Shown: positions 36,959-45,995 of the stretch, piece after piece
Layout of the letters: each line of letters begins with the position of its first letter
How positions within the stretch are numbered: the stretch's first letter is position 1
Assembly: GCA_032834875.1 (NCBI GenBank)
Contig: CP135238.1
Span: 378,011 to 442,010 of the forward strand
Direction of reading: 5' to 3'
From: Sulfuracidifex metallicus DSM 6482 = JCM 9184
Lineage (GTDB): Archaea; Thermoproteota; Thermoprotei_A; Sulfolobales; Sulfolobaceae
DNA length: 64,000 nt
Translations under genes and position numbers: made by a program
Notes under the pieces: model-generated
What the model was told of the DNA's origin: nothing
The model's database searches: none
The model's input: only the letters and a program-made list of their open reading frames with translations

Positions 36959-38812
36959 TTAAACTTTCATTACCTTGTTAATAGCTATTATGTACTCGGC
37001 GTGGGACCAGACCAGAGGTGTCACAGACGTCGGTTCGTCAGTTTCAGGATCTATCTGTTCCGGTAACAAGCCAGAAGCAATTGCCTTCCTAGAAGCCCAG
37101 TTTATGTACTCCATTGCCTTATCAATCTTTCCCAGATCAGCGTAATACTCCGCAACCCAGAGGGTAGTTATTATCCAAGGGTTTGGCTGTTTCTTTCTCC
37201 TTTGGTAGAAATCGTTCTCATACCTTATGATTCCCCCGTTTACGTTAAGCTTACCCTCGATTTCCTGAATTGTCTTCATCATGACAGGGTCGTCTGGCTT
37301 AACCATGCCAAAGAAGTAAGGGGCGTACATGCTTGCGTCAACTATTAAGTCCTTCTCTCCCTTCTCATCGATCCTCCGTATAAACCTTCCATTGTAAACC
37401 ATTTTCTTCATTGCAACTTCCTTAAGCGAAGTTGCAACCTCTATGGCGTCCTCAGCTAATACTTCATCTCCCATTGCTCTAGCCATTATGGCTCCGTTTT
37501 GAAGAGCTCCGTAAACTGTGGCTACAGTGAACGTATGAACGCCATATCTTTCCTCCCATAGATCAAATGAAGGTCTTGGTAAGCCCTCCTCCATGTAATC
37601 CATAAGGAACTTCATGGAACCCTTCACAAACTTCTTATAAGGTTTCTCTATTTCATCAATGTCTTCTCCATTCTTAAAATGGGCACCCATTAACCAGATC
37701 GGTAACGCTGTCTCGTCCTCTTGTATAGGATAAATGGGCTTGCCGTCCATTACCCAAGGATGCCACGAACTGGCAAGCGTGCCATCAGGGTTATACTTAT
37801 GATAAAGGAATCCTTCACTACTTGGAAGGCACTCAGCGAACTTGAGGTGTCTATTTACAAGGTCTCTATAGCCTGAAACTTCTAGTGCATAAGCTCCATA
37901 CGCACAATCCCTTGGCCAGCAGTATTGATAGGAGTCCGCGTAAACCTTAACAAAGGAGTAATCAGACGAGGCTATCATACTACCCCTAGCATCCATGTGA
38001 TTCCTCACGGTGAGGAGACTAATGTTGTAAAGCTTCCTCAGTTTATCGTCGTTAAACTTAAATGAACTCTTTGAGAGCCAATTTTTCCAGAACATGTAGC
38101 TAAGGGTGAAGGAAGTTTCCACTTGGGCGAAGTTTACCTTCCTGAGCATCCTTCTAAGCTCCTCCAATCCCCTGGAGAACGACAAGGTGAAGTAAGCCTT
38201 GGAGAAACTTCCCGCGTCTATGGTCAGGTTCACAGCAACCGCGGAGTTTACGTCACCGTTGGCTATTGTTCCTCCATCCAATTTGCCATCATAAACGTCG
38301 TACATTAGGTCTCCCTTCGAGATTTGATATTCCTCCGTAAAGGAGGAGGTGGAGAACAGCTTCACGCCTATGTACCTCTTTGCCTTATAATGTATCACAG
38401 ATTGGGTGATCGGGTCATAAAATCCAGTATCACCAAATGGAGAGGAGTACAAATTGAAATTATTAATGAAGAATAGCTTAACATCCCTCTTCTTATTTGT
38501 ACCATTGAATACCTTTATCAGAGCATAAAGTGTATTCTCTTCATTGTCCAGAAAGTAATAGGTCAAGAGAGAAAGTTTCATTTTTTCTAAGTTCTGCTTA
38601 ACCTCGATCATGTTAGTTGAGTCAAGATAACCTACGTCTACTTTCCATTCATCATCTATGCTGGTAACGCCCTCGCTGAAAACGGCCATCCTTACTGGTT
38701 CTCCAGAGGTCTGATTCTCCATTCCGACGTAAGGGTAATAAAGGTCTATTATTCTTCCCTTTTCATCAACGTTTACGAGAAGGTTACCATTCCCCAGGCT
38801 AGCTACCCTCAT
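36959..38812 (-). CDS. Glucoamylase (GH15, glucan 1,4-alpha-glucosidase)
   Basis: 617 residues. The N-terminal beta-sandwich domain (about 1-260; [20 protein letters not shown]) is followed by an (alpha/alpha)6 catalytic domain. Substrate and catalytic motifs are [15 protein letters not shown] (about 302-316) and [11 protein letters not shown] (about 420), with Glu in the general acid position, and the late [10 protein letters not shown] with the second Glu. It releases glucose from glycogen ends; no signal peptide, so it acts inside the cell. It starts directly after the nucleotidyltransferase gene stops (no gap). Confidence 0.92.
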   Translation of the reverse strand: MRVASLGNGNLLVNVDEKGRIIDLYYPYVGMENQTSGEPVRMAVFSEGVTSIDDEWKVDVGYLDSTNMIEVKQNLEKMKLSLLTYYFLDNEENTLYALIKVFNGTNKKRDVKLFFINNFNLYSSPFGDTGFYDPITQSVIHYKAKRYIGVKLFSTSSFTEEYQISKGDLMYDVYDGKLDGGTIANGDVNSAVAVNLTIDAGSFSKAYFTLSFSRGLEELRRMLRKVNFAQVETSFTLSYMFWKNWLSKSSFKFNDDKLRKLYNISLLTVRNHMDARGSMIASSDYSFVKVYADSYQYCWPRDCAYGAYALEVSGYRDLVNRHLKFAECLPSSEGFLYHKYNPDGTLASSWHPWVMDGKPIYPIQEDETALPIWLMGAHFKNGEDIDEIEKPYKKFVKGSMKFLMDYMEEGLPRPSFDLWEERYGVHTFTVATVYGALQNGAIMARAMGDEVLAEDAIEVATSLKEVAMKKMVYNGRFIRRIDEKGEKDLIVDASMYAPYFFGMVKPDDPVMMKTIQEIEGKLNVNGGIIRYENDFYQRRKKQPNPWIITTLWVAEYYADLGKIDKAMEYINWASRKAIASGLLPEQIDPETDEPTSVTPLVWSHAEYIIAINKVMKV

Positions 38813-40072
38813 TCACGTTAGCACCGTATCATTCATCTTGCTACCTTCATTAACTATTTTGTGTGGGTAAACCCTAGACCTTATTAGCTCTACTCCTGCC
38901 ATTATAACTACATCGTCCCCTATGACGCTATTTATTATCTTCACTGGCTTGCCGAGGGACGACCTCACTTCCACATGCCTTCCTATAATGGAATTCTCCA
39001 CAATAGTGCCGTCGCCTAGAAACACCCTATCCATTACAGAGGAATTGATGACCTTTACACCTTTACCTAGGATGGTGAAGTTGTCTATTGTAGAATTTTC
39101 CACATGCGAACCTTCATTTACTTGGCAATGTCTTCCTATTAGAACATTACCTTCTATGGATATCTTTCCCTTTCTGTATTTATTCCTGATTATATTCCTT
39201 CTTCTAACTGAATCTGGACTTGTTCCCTGAACGAAAATCCTTCTATCCTTATCTATTCTCATTCCTTCTATTTCCTTATCAGGTAATTCCCTGAGTAAGG
39301 TAATCATCGCATCAAGGTATCTATCTGGAGTACCAACGTCAAACCACAAATCCTCCGTTACGTAACCGTAAACGGGGTAACCCCTATCTATCATGTAGGG
39401 TATGACATCATTACCGAAGTCCATTTTGCCTTGTTTCAACATCTCCAACATCTTGTCGCTCTTAAACACCTTTCTAATCTCGGGAGATAGAATGTAAATT
39501 CCCGTGTTGATTAGATTGGAAGGTGCATCCTCTGGTCTCTTAGGCTTCTCCACAAAACGCTTTATCCTCATTTCCTTGTCTAGATCTGCCACGCCGAACT
39601 CTCTGACGTCTTCCCATTTTTTGAGGATTATGGTCATCATTGCTTCCTTCTTGTCGTGATATTCTAAAGCCTTCCTCACATCAAGCCTGAAAATGTTGTC
39701 CCCTTGTATTACGAGCACCGGCTCCTGGATCTTATAATATTCCATGTTTATTCTAACCGAGTCTGCGTTACCTATGCTATCAACCCTAGGCTGGTACTTG
39801 AAATGAACTCGTGGCTTTATTCTATGCCTAGCTGAGAACCCTACCCCCTCCTTGAAAGTATCAAACAGTGACCTATAGTTTATGTAACCTTTAACCCCAA
39901 AGATGAACTCCTTTAAGCCCTGCATGGCTAACTCTGCCACGGGGAACTCTATTAAAGGTCTATTGAGTAATCTGACTGTAGCTTTAGACGTTTCTACAGT
40001 TAGTGGTCTAAGCCTTGTGGCTTCGCCTCCTATTGGCACTATGACCTTTACGTCGTAAAGGTTCCAGTTCAT
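38813..40072 (-). CDS. Sugar-1-phosphate nucleotidyltransferase with beta-helix domain (NDP-glucose or NDP-mannose pyrophosphorylase)
   Basis: 419 residues. The nucleotide-binding loop is PIGGEATRLRPLT (about residues 12-24; Ala where Gly is usual), the metal Asp is in VIQGDNIFRL, and VEKPKRPEDAPSNLINTGIY is typical of GMP/ADP-glucose pyrophosphorylases. The C-terminal third (about 295-415) is a left-handed beta-helix. Its position at the head of the glycogen-breakdown operon and divergent from glycogen synthase suggests it supplies the NDP-glucose. GDP-mannose formation is the alternative. Confidence 0.82.
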   Translation of the reverse strand: MNWNLYDVKVIVPIGGEATRLRPLTVETSKATVRLLNRPLIEFPVAELAMQGLKEFIFGVKGYINYRSLFDTFKEGVGFSARHRIKPRVHFKYQPRVDSIGNADSVRINMEYYKIQEPVLVIQGDNIFRLDVRKALEYHDKKEAMMTIILKKWEDVREFGVADLDKEMRIKRFVEKPKRPEDAPSNLINTGIYILSPEIRKVFKSDKMLEMLKQGKMDFGNDVIPYMIDRGYPVYGYVTEDLWFDVGTPDRYLDAMITLLRELPDKEIEGMRIDKDRRIFVQGTSPDSVRRRNIIRNKYRKGKISIEGNVLIGRHCQVNEGSHVENSTIDNFTILGKGVKVINSSVMDRVFLGDGTIVENSIIGRHVEVRSSLGKPVKIINSVIGDDVVIMAGVELIRSRVYPHKIVNEGSKMNDTVLT

Positions 40073-40107
40073 GATTATTAATAATCGATAACCACATATA
40101 AACAGTC
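40073..40107. promoter_or_regulatory. 35-bp divergent promoter of the two glycogen operons
   Basis: Only 35 bp separate the start codons of the nucleotidyltransferase (minus) and GH57 (plus). For the minus gene, TTTATATG (40103-40096 read leftward) lies about 25-31 bp upstream of its ATG. For the plus gene, ATTATTAATAAT (about 40075-40086) lies about 22-33 bp upstream of its ATG. Both mRNAs should be leaderless and the two TATA regions interleave, so the polymerases compete for one site. Confidence 0.55.
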
Positions 40108-41454
40108 ATGAACAAATTAACTGTAGGCTTTGAGGTACATCAACCTTTCAGAATAAGGAGGGACATGTTCTGGAATCCAATTTACAGAGGATACTTGGAG
40201 GAGAGATTTATTGACATGAAGGTTAACAGGGAAATTTTCGAGAAGGTAAGGAGGAGATGTTACGTTCCTGCAACGAGCATAATTCTGGAGGAAATTGAGC
40301 GGGGTGAAGAGGAAGGCAGGGATGTAAAGTTCTTCTTTTCAATAAGTGGAACCTTTCTGGAACAAGCTGAGAAATGGGGTCGGGACGTAATAGAGCTGTT
40401 CCAACAGTTATCATATACTCATAATGTAGAATTCTTGGCTCAAACGTATTACCATTCAGTGACGTCTATGTGGGAGGACTTGACCGAATGGAGGGATCAA
40501 GTCAAGGAACACGCAGAACTGATAAGATCCTACTTTAAGCAGACGCCTAGGACTTTTGAGAACACAGAACTACTGACCAACAACAGGATCATAGATGAGG
40601 CTGGAAAGATGGGGTTCAACGCTATACTCAGTGAAGGGATAGAGAGGGAACTACGAGGAAAGAATCCAAACTACGTTTATAAACACAAGGATAGTGATGT
40701 TTCCATTCTCTTCAGGAATTATAGACTCAGTGATGATATAGCGTTCAGATTTTCCAATAAGGCTTGGGATCAATACCCGTTGACTGCAGATAAGTTCTCC
40801 AGTTGGGTTAAGAGCACCCCGGGACAGAATGGGTTAATATTCGTTGATTACGAAACGTTTGGGGAGCATCATGATCAGTCAACGGGAATATTGGAGTTCC
40901 TGAGGTGGCTTCCCTCCTCGCTTAATAGAGAGGGAGTTTCTATGACTCTTCCTAAGGAAGTTTCAAAAGACGTTTATGATAACTTTGAGTTCCAGGGGAC
41001 TACGTCTTGGGCTGATATAAGAAAGGACGAAAGCAGTTGGCTGGGTAACATAATGCAGTGGGCTTACGATGATATGGTGAGAAGATCGGAAATGCCATCA
41101 AAGGAACTTGGAAAGGAGAGATTGAAGTTGTGGAAGTACTTCACTACTAGTGACAATTATTATTACATGTTCCTTGGAGAAGGAGGACCTGCTGAAGTAC
41201 ACTCTTATTTTAACGCCTTCGGATCTCCAATAGATGCATTCATCAATGAGTTCTTTGCCATCAATGTATTCCTTGACGAAGAACTACACAAGCTTAACGT
41301 GAAGAATGAGCCGTACTTCTTCACTTCAATGGATAAGCGCTCTTCCGTTGCTTGGAATCAGAAGGAGTTCATGGAGATATTGAAGAGAGAACCCAAGTTT
41401 AAATCTCACGAGGCTAACTTGAGGAGGTGGTTAGACGATGCTCAAGAGAATTGA
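40108..41454 (+). CDS. GH57-family alpha-amylase/glucanotransferase
   Basis: 448 residues. It has the GH57 start GFEVHQPFRIRR (about residues 5-16; motif 1 HQP), a nucleophile region TFENTELLTNN (about 148-158) and the acid region IFVDYETFGEHHD (about 248-260). It is shorter than the large archaeal 4-alpha-glucanotransferases and lies in the glycogen cluster. It would cleave or rearrange alpha-1,4 glucan chains in the cytoplasm. The 3' end overlaps glycogen synthase by 17 bp, so the two are translated together. Confidence 0.88.
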   Translation: MNKLTVGFEVHQPFRIRRDMFWNPIYRGYLEERFIDMKVNREIFEKVRRRCYVPATSIILEEIERGEEEGRDVKFFFSISGTFLEQAEKWGRDVIELFQQLSYTHNVEFLAQTYYHSVTSMWEDLTEWRDQVKEHAELIRSYFKQTPRTFENTELLTNNRIIDEAGKMGFNAILSEGIERELRGKNPNYVYKHKDSDVSILFRNYRLSDDIAFRFSNKAWDQYPLTADKFSSWVKSTPGQNGLIFVDYETFGEHHDQSTGILEFLRWLPSSLNREGVSMTLPKEVSKDVYDNFEFQGTTSWADIRKDESSWLGNIMQWAYDDMVRRSEMPSKELGKERLKLWKYFTTSDNYYYMFLGEGGPAEVHSYFNAFGSPIDAFINEFFAINVFLDEELHKLNVKNEPYFFTSMDKRSSVAWNQKEFMEILKREPKFKSHEANLRRWLDDAQEN

Positions 41455-43144
41455 GTCAATATGGATACCTGATGACGTAAAGAAGCTTTGGTTCATTTCT
41501 TTTGAGCTGTTCAAGATTGCCGGAGTAGGTGGGATGGGGAACGTAGTTTATTATCTCAGCAAGGAACTGGCGACCAGAGGATACGACGTAACTGTAATCA
41601 TGCCATCGCACGGTAGGCACATGAACGGGAACTACAGATCGATGCTGTCATTGATGGATATGGGGATATCTGCAGAGGGAGATAGACGTGGAATTGATGG
41701 GAAGTATTACCACTATAAGGTAGGCTTTGAGGAGGGAAAACTTGACGGTTTTAAATTGATCATGGTTAAGGGACTTGACTACAATACAGGTAAGATCTTG
41801 GACTCGTGGAACATTTACGAGAACGCCATGGAGAAGTCTTCTCTCTTTACTAAGGGAATAGAAAGGCTGGTATTTCACTATATGCCTGACAATTTGCCTG
41901 ATTTAGTCCACGCTAACGATTGGCACTCAGTGGTTGGAGCCGTAAAGCTGAAACAAGTGCTCGAAGATAGGAGAGTAGTTATACCCATGGTTTTCACAAT
42001 ACATTTGCTAAACAAGGTTTCGGCTCCGTGGCATTACCCTTCAGTAGATTGGAGCGGGTTAGAAGACAGTTACCATTATGTGTGGATGGTTTCCAAACAT
42101 TCCCTGATGAAGTATTCCTACGTTTGGGACACTCTAGCTCAAGGCTCCATAGAAAAGTTTGGCTGTTATGAAGCAGACGTTGTGTCTACAGTAAGCTACA
42201 GTTATCTCACATACGATGTATATAACTTCGTGGGGAACTGGATAGAGAATAAGAGTTGCGTCGAATATAATGGTACTGATTGGAACGTAAAAGAAGCACA
42301 GTCTTTGACTGAGAAAGCCTTATCCACAACGGATAGAAGGGAAGGCAGACTTAAGTTGCTCTCCTCCTTGCACAATCTTAAGGTGATTCCTGACGACTAT
42401 ACTACTGGAAACATGCTGTGGAACGCCAGACGTTCTCTAGGTATAAGAGATGACTGGACCTTCGATGACATGGGGGAGGGACCGATGCTGCTCTTCACTG
42501 GAAGGCTATCCTTCCAGAAAGGACTAGACCTCTTACTTAGAGCTATGAAGGACGTTGTTAATGAAGTCCATAACGCAAGGCTAATAGCTTTAGGAATTCC
42601 TATAGGAGATTATGGGCTGATGCAGGATCTCATAGACAGAGCTTCAGAACTGAGGGATAATGTCAGGCTGATTCTTGGCAGATTCGATTATAACATGTAT
42701 AAGGTATTCCACTACATTTCGTCCGCCTTCATCGTTCCGTCAAGATGGGAACCCTTCGGAATAAACGCAATAGAGGCTATGGCGGTTGGCACGCCTACTA
42801 TTGCTTACGCAGTTGGCGGTCTAAGGGAAAGTGTAATAGATCTAAGGGCAGATCAGGAAAACGGAACTGGAATGTTAGTAACTCCAGAGAGCATCGGTGA
42901 TTTAGCTATCGCCATAATGGATTCCCTTCACTTAGCTGAAGGGACAGAGACCAAGGATCCTAGCCATTTATCTAGGTTAAGAACCGTGAAACAAGCCGAC
43001 GTTAATCTGTGGGAAAAAGTTAGAAACAATGCATCAAAGAGGGTAGAGGAGAAATTCACTTGGGGGTCTGTTACTAACTCAGTCTTAGACTGTTACAAGA
43101 AGGCTCTTAACATGGCTAAATATAGAGCCACTTCATCTTTCTAA
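41438..43144 (+). CDS. glgA: Glycogen synthase (GT5 family)
   Basis: 568 residues of GT-B fold. The glucosyl-donor loop KIAGVGGMGNVVYYLSKEL (about residues 21-39) corresponds to KxGGL of glycogen synthases. The second domain carries FTGRLSFQKGLDLLL (about 349) and the retaining GT E-x7-E motif in PSRWEPFGINAIEAMAVGTP (about 430-450). A long insertion lies between the domains. It elongates alpha-1,4 glucan from NDP-glucose. It starts inside the GH57 gene and is followed after one base by a gene of unknown function. Confidence 0.92.
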   Translation: MLKRIESIWIPDDVKKLWFISFELFKIAGVGGMGNVVYYLSKELATRGYDVTVIMPSHGRHMNGNYRSMLSLMDMGISAEGDRRGIDGKYYHYKVGFEEGKLDGFKLIMVKGLDYNTGKILDSWNIYENAMEKSSLFTKGIERLVFHYMPDNLPDLVHANDWHSVVGAVKLKQVLEDRRVVIPMVFTIHLLNKVSAPWHYPSVDWSGLEDSYHYVWMVSKHSLMKYSYVWDTLAQGSIEKFGCYEADVVSTVSYSYLTYDVYNFVGNWIENKSCVEYNGTDWNVKEAQSLTEKALSTTDRREGRLKLLSSLHNLKVIPDDYTTGNMLWNARRSLGIRDDWTFDDMGEGPMLLFTGRLSFQKGLDLLLRAMKDVVNEVHNARLIALGIPIGDYGLMQDLIDRASELRDNVRLILGRFDYNMYKVFHYISSAFIVPSRWEPFGINAIEAMAVGTPTIAYAVGGLRESVIDLRADQENGTGMLVTPESIGDLAIAIMDSLHLAEGTETKDPSHLSRLRTVKQADVNLWEKVRNNASKRVEEKFTWGSVTNSVLDCYKKALNMAKYRATSSF

Positions 43145-43145
43145 T

Positions 43146-44018
43146 ATGGAAGTTTGCTCAAACGGAATGTTGAAGGATCAAGCTTACGTCTATAATGAGA
43201 AACCTCCAATTTTCACAATTGAGGGTGAAAATAAGAGGATAGTCAAGGGAAGAGGATTCGAGATCACGTTAGAGGAAGGTCTAGACATGAATTCCATAGA
43301 GCAACTTTTCTCCGCCCTTCGTGAGGGTAAAGTAGGCAATCACACAGTTTATATAAACGGGTACTTAATGATGTATGTTCCTGCCTACGGCTTCGGATCA
43401 TTTAGAGTCATAAGAAGCTCAGGAGAAGTTAAGGAAGAATTGAACTCGTTAACCAGAAAGCTGTTTTCCGGCGAAATAGATGATTTAACTTACGATACGG
43501 AGCTTTACAAGATTGGTATATCAATCGAAGGGCATACAGTAGCTCTATTCGAGGAAGCCTCAATAGAGGCAGGCGATGTATCCTGGGAAGACGTTATTAA
43601 AGCCTCGAAAACCGAGATCATCGTTGAATCCGTAGAATGTAAGGAAACAAGGCTTAAGGTTGACTTCGACAAGGGATACATAGACGCTAATCCTCTAATG
43701 ATACCAATAATGCGAAGGGCAGATAACGTCAAATTGTCAGCGTACATTACCGTAGCAGACGTAATAAAGGGAAGGTTCATGGGAAACATAGTAACCAAGA
43801 AGGGAGTTATATCGGTATACAAAAACTTCTCCATTGAAGAAATCAAGAAAGGTAGATTCGCCAGGACCAGAATATGCGGAAAACTGAGATTGGACTCTGA
43901 GAGACCTTGTTTCTATTCAAACAACTTATCGGCTTATTCTGAAGACCAAAACGAACTTGAGGAAGCTGTGAAGACATTAAGAAATCTAATTGATACAGGA
44001 AAATCCGTAAACTTTTAG
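43146..44018 (+). CDS. Conserved-looking hypothetical protein in the glycogen operon
   Basis: I do not recognise this 290-residue protein. It has no membrane segments or signal. It begins one base after the glgA stop, so it is in the same operon. The sequence alternates beta-strands and helices. There are four Cys, of which the pair near the C-terminus (RICGKLRL and RPCFYSN, about 246 and 258) might be functional. Residues about 185-225 (YIDANPLMIPIMRRADNVKL) look like a compact domain. A role in glucan metabolism is suggested only by position. Confidence 0.7.
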   Translation: MEVCSNGMLKDQAYVYNEKPPIFTIEGENKRIVKGRGFEITLEEGLDMNSIEQLFSALREGKVGNHTVYINGYLMMYVPAYGFGSFRVIRSSGEVKEELNSLTRKLFSGEIDDLTYDTELYKIGISIEGHTVALFEEASIEAGDVSWEDVIKASKTEIIVESVECKETRLKVDFDKGYIDANPLMIPIMRRADNVKLSAYITVADVIKGRFMGNIVTKKGVISVYKNFSIEEIKKGRFARTRICGKLRLDSERPCFYSNNLSAYSEDQNELEEAVKTLRNLIDTGKSVNF

Positions 44019-44040
44019 CTACAAGAAAATTTAGACAATT

Positions 44041-44247
44041 ATGAAAGTTACAGTTAATCTGATTAAGGAATCTAGGATCATTGAAGTGGAGATAGACGAA
44101 GGTTCAACCGTCAGGGAAGTGTTAAAGAAGATCGGTTACATCCCTCAGGGGTCGGTAGTAGTAAGGGGAGAAATCCCAATACCTGAAGACGATAAGGTAA
44201 AGGATGGGGACTTCCTCACGGTTTACCTTGTAGCTACGGGTGGTTAA
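44041..44247 (+). CDS. Ubiquitin-like beta-grasp protein (MoaD/ThiS/SAMP type) ending in Gly-Gly
   Basis: 68 residues with the MoaD/ThiS pattern: strand-strand-helix (VTVNLIKESRIIEVEIDEGS, helix VREVLKKIG), DDKVKDGDFLTVYLVATGG at the end. The terminal Gly-Gly is the thiocarboxylation or conjugation site, so this is a sulfur carrier or protein modifier (SAMP/Urm1-like), activated by an E1-like enzyme encoded elsewhere. It is followed after 2 bp by the HEAT-like gene. Whether it serves tRNA thiolation, cofactor synthesis or protein tagging cannot be decided here. Confidence 0.82.
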   Translation: MKVTVNLIKESRIIEVEIDEGSTVREVLKKIGYIPQGSVVVRGEIPIPEDDKVKDGDFLTVYLVATGG

Positions 44248-44249
44248 GG

Positions 44250-44876
44250 ATGTCGGTTAGGGAAATCTTATCATCATTGAAGGACCCTGATCCAAGGAAG
44301 AGAAAGAATGCTTGGAACGCTGTAGAAAGAATGAAGAATGACAACTTGTTCCCATTGATAAAGAGTAGGCTATATCTCAGATCTTTACTTTGGAATTCTT
44401 TGGAGGGAATCAGGGAGGACGCTTGGTCCCATCTTGACTTGCTAGTTTACCTTAACGTAAAAGGGATAGAGAGGACGTTGAAAGCTAGATCCGACACAAT
44501 AAAGTGGTCGGCTTGGCAGAGAGTAAACCTTCTGGTTGAGAAGGGAATAGTGGACTGGGGTTACATTTACAGCGTAAGGGACTCGTATTGGAGGTTGTTA
44601 AAAAGCAGATATCCCACAATAAGGAAGAAGGCTTGGAAGCTCTTTCAGAAGCTAGTCAAAGAGGGTATCTTCACTGAAAAGGACAAACCGCGTTACATGA
44701 ACTTGTTGAAGGCTGAGAAGGCTTCTATAAGGGTCACGGCTTGGAAAAACGCGTTGTCAACGAGGCTTTTCTCGAAGGAAGAATTAAGGAACATGTTGCC
44801 GTATTTACAGGAGCTAACTAAGGAGGATAGCAAAGTTAAATTAGAAGCTGAGAAAATTATTCATGAACTCAGTTGA
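44250..44876 (+). CDS. HEAT-like helical-repeat protein with conserved Ala-Trp repeats
   Basis: 208 residues, all helical in character. A motif (I/K)(R/K)xxAW recurs five times (residue pairs AW at about 21, 58, 88, 128 and 164), spaced 30-40 residues apart, with leucine-rich helices between. This is the layout of HEAT/ARM-type solenoids, which usually bind proteins. I know no named family with this Trp. It sits between a ubiquitin-like protein and an FAD oxidoreductase, overlapping the latter by 4 bp. It could be a scaffold for them; that is inference. Confidence 0.7.
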   Translation: MSVREILSSLKDPDPRKRKNAWNAVERMKNDNLFPLIKSRLYLRSLLWNSLEGIREDAWSHLDLLVYLNVKGIERTLKARSDTIKWSAWQRVNLLVEKGIVDWGYIYSVRDSYWRLLKSRYPTIRKKAWKLFQKLVKEGIFTEKDKPRYMNLLKAEKASIRVTAWKNALSTRLFSKEELRNMLPYLQELTKEDSKVKLEAEKIIHELS

Positions 44877-45952
44877 AAGTTGCCGTAATCGGAGGAGGGA
44901 TTATAGGTCTTTTTGCGGCGTACTATCTGAAGGAAGAGGAAGTCACGATCTTCGAAAAAGAGGAATTAGGCTTTGGTTCAGTCCATGCTGCAGGTTTAAT
45001 TGAACCTTACAGATTTGACAAAATAAATTCTCTTTCCATGATAAAGAAGATGTTGAAGTTCAGAAAGGAAGGAGTAACAACTTTAAAGGAAGTTGACAAG
45101 TCTTGGCTTTTAACTCTTTTAAGAGAACTTGAAAGAAAACCTCCGCAGGATGCTTGGGATACAGTAAGAGAAATGGCTGCGTTTTCTTTAAGCGAGTATA
45201 AGAGAATGGCAGAGGAGAGAAACGACTTCATGTATAAGGAGGACGGTTTGCTTGAAGTTTACTCTTCAACGCAGGACTTGGAAAAGGGTCTGGAGGAGGA
45301 AAGGAAATCTCCTTTCAAGAACAAGTTTGAGGAAGTGGACATTGAGGGATTCGCTGGAGGCATATTTTTTCCAGAACTTTCAAGGCTGTCCACTGAGAGT
45401 TTTATAGAGAGAATGAAAAAGGAAATAAACGCTAAGGTAGTTAAAAAGGAAGTATCACATATAAAGGAAGGTAAAATAGGAACCAGGAAATATGATGTTG
45501 TAATAGTAACCGCAGGCGTGAATTCTAGGGAATTCATAAAAGTTCCGCTTACGGCCTTTAGAGGAGTTGGATTCAGAGTTAAGGGGAAACCAGTGTTAAA
45601 CTATCCTTTCGTTCACGTTAAAAGAGGAATAGCAATTTCACCCTTAGACGATCACGTAAAGTTGACAGGAGGCTTTGACGCAGATTTTTCCGCTCAAGAT
45701 AGAAGGGAGGAGATCTTGAACTCTTCTTCAGATTTAATAAAAATTGAGGAGATCATTGACATCAAAAGTGGATTCAGACCTTGCTCCCCAGACGGATTCC
45801 CAATTCTTGGAAAAGTAGGAAACGTGATAATCTCCACAGGAGCGTGTAGGCTAGGATGGAGCTACGCCCCAGCAATAGGAAAGGCAGCTGCGGACTTAGT
45901 TTATGATAGACGTAAAGATTACGGTTATCTTTCAAGATTTGTCAAGGAATAA
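44873..45952 (+). CDS. FAD-dependent oxidoreductase (DAO family)
   Basis: 359 residues. The FAD dinucleotide motif VAVIGGGIIGLFAAYYL (residues 3-19) is followed by EKEELGFGSVHAAG. A C-terminal FAD motif FRPCSPDGFPILGKV (about 300) and STGACRLGWSYAPAIG complete the DAO fold. The family oxidises amines such as glycine, D-amino acids or D-proline. The start is TTG overlapping the HEAT-like gene stop. Substrate is unknown. Last gene of the operon that begins at 40108. Confidence 0.82.
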   Translation: MKVAVIGGGIIGLFAAYYLKEEEVTIFEKEELGFGSVHAAGLIEPYRFDKINSLSMIKKMLKFRKEGVTTLKEVDKSWLLTLLRELERKPPQDAWDTVREMAAFSLSEYKRMAEERNDFMYKEDGLLEVYSSTQDLEKGLEEERKSPFKNKFEEVDIEGFAGGIFFPELSRLSTESFIERMKKEINAKVVKKEVSHIKEGKIGTRKYDVVIVTAGVNSREFIKVPLTAFRGVGFRVKGKPVLNYPFVHVKRGIAISPLDDHVKLTGGFDADFSAQDRREEILNSSSDLIKIEEIIDIKSGFRPCSPDGFPILGKVGNVIISTGACRLGWSYAPAIGKAAADLVYDRRKDYGYLSRFVKE

Positions 45953-45995
45953 AAAACATAGTGCCCTACAAGCAAGCGCATGTAGAAAAAGAAGA

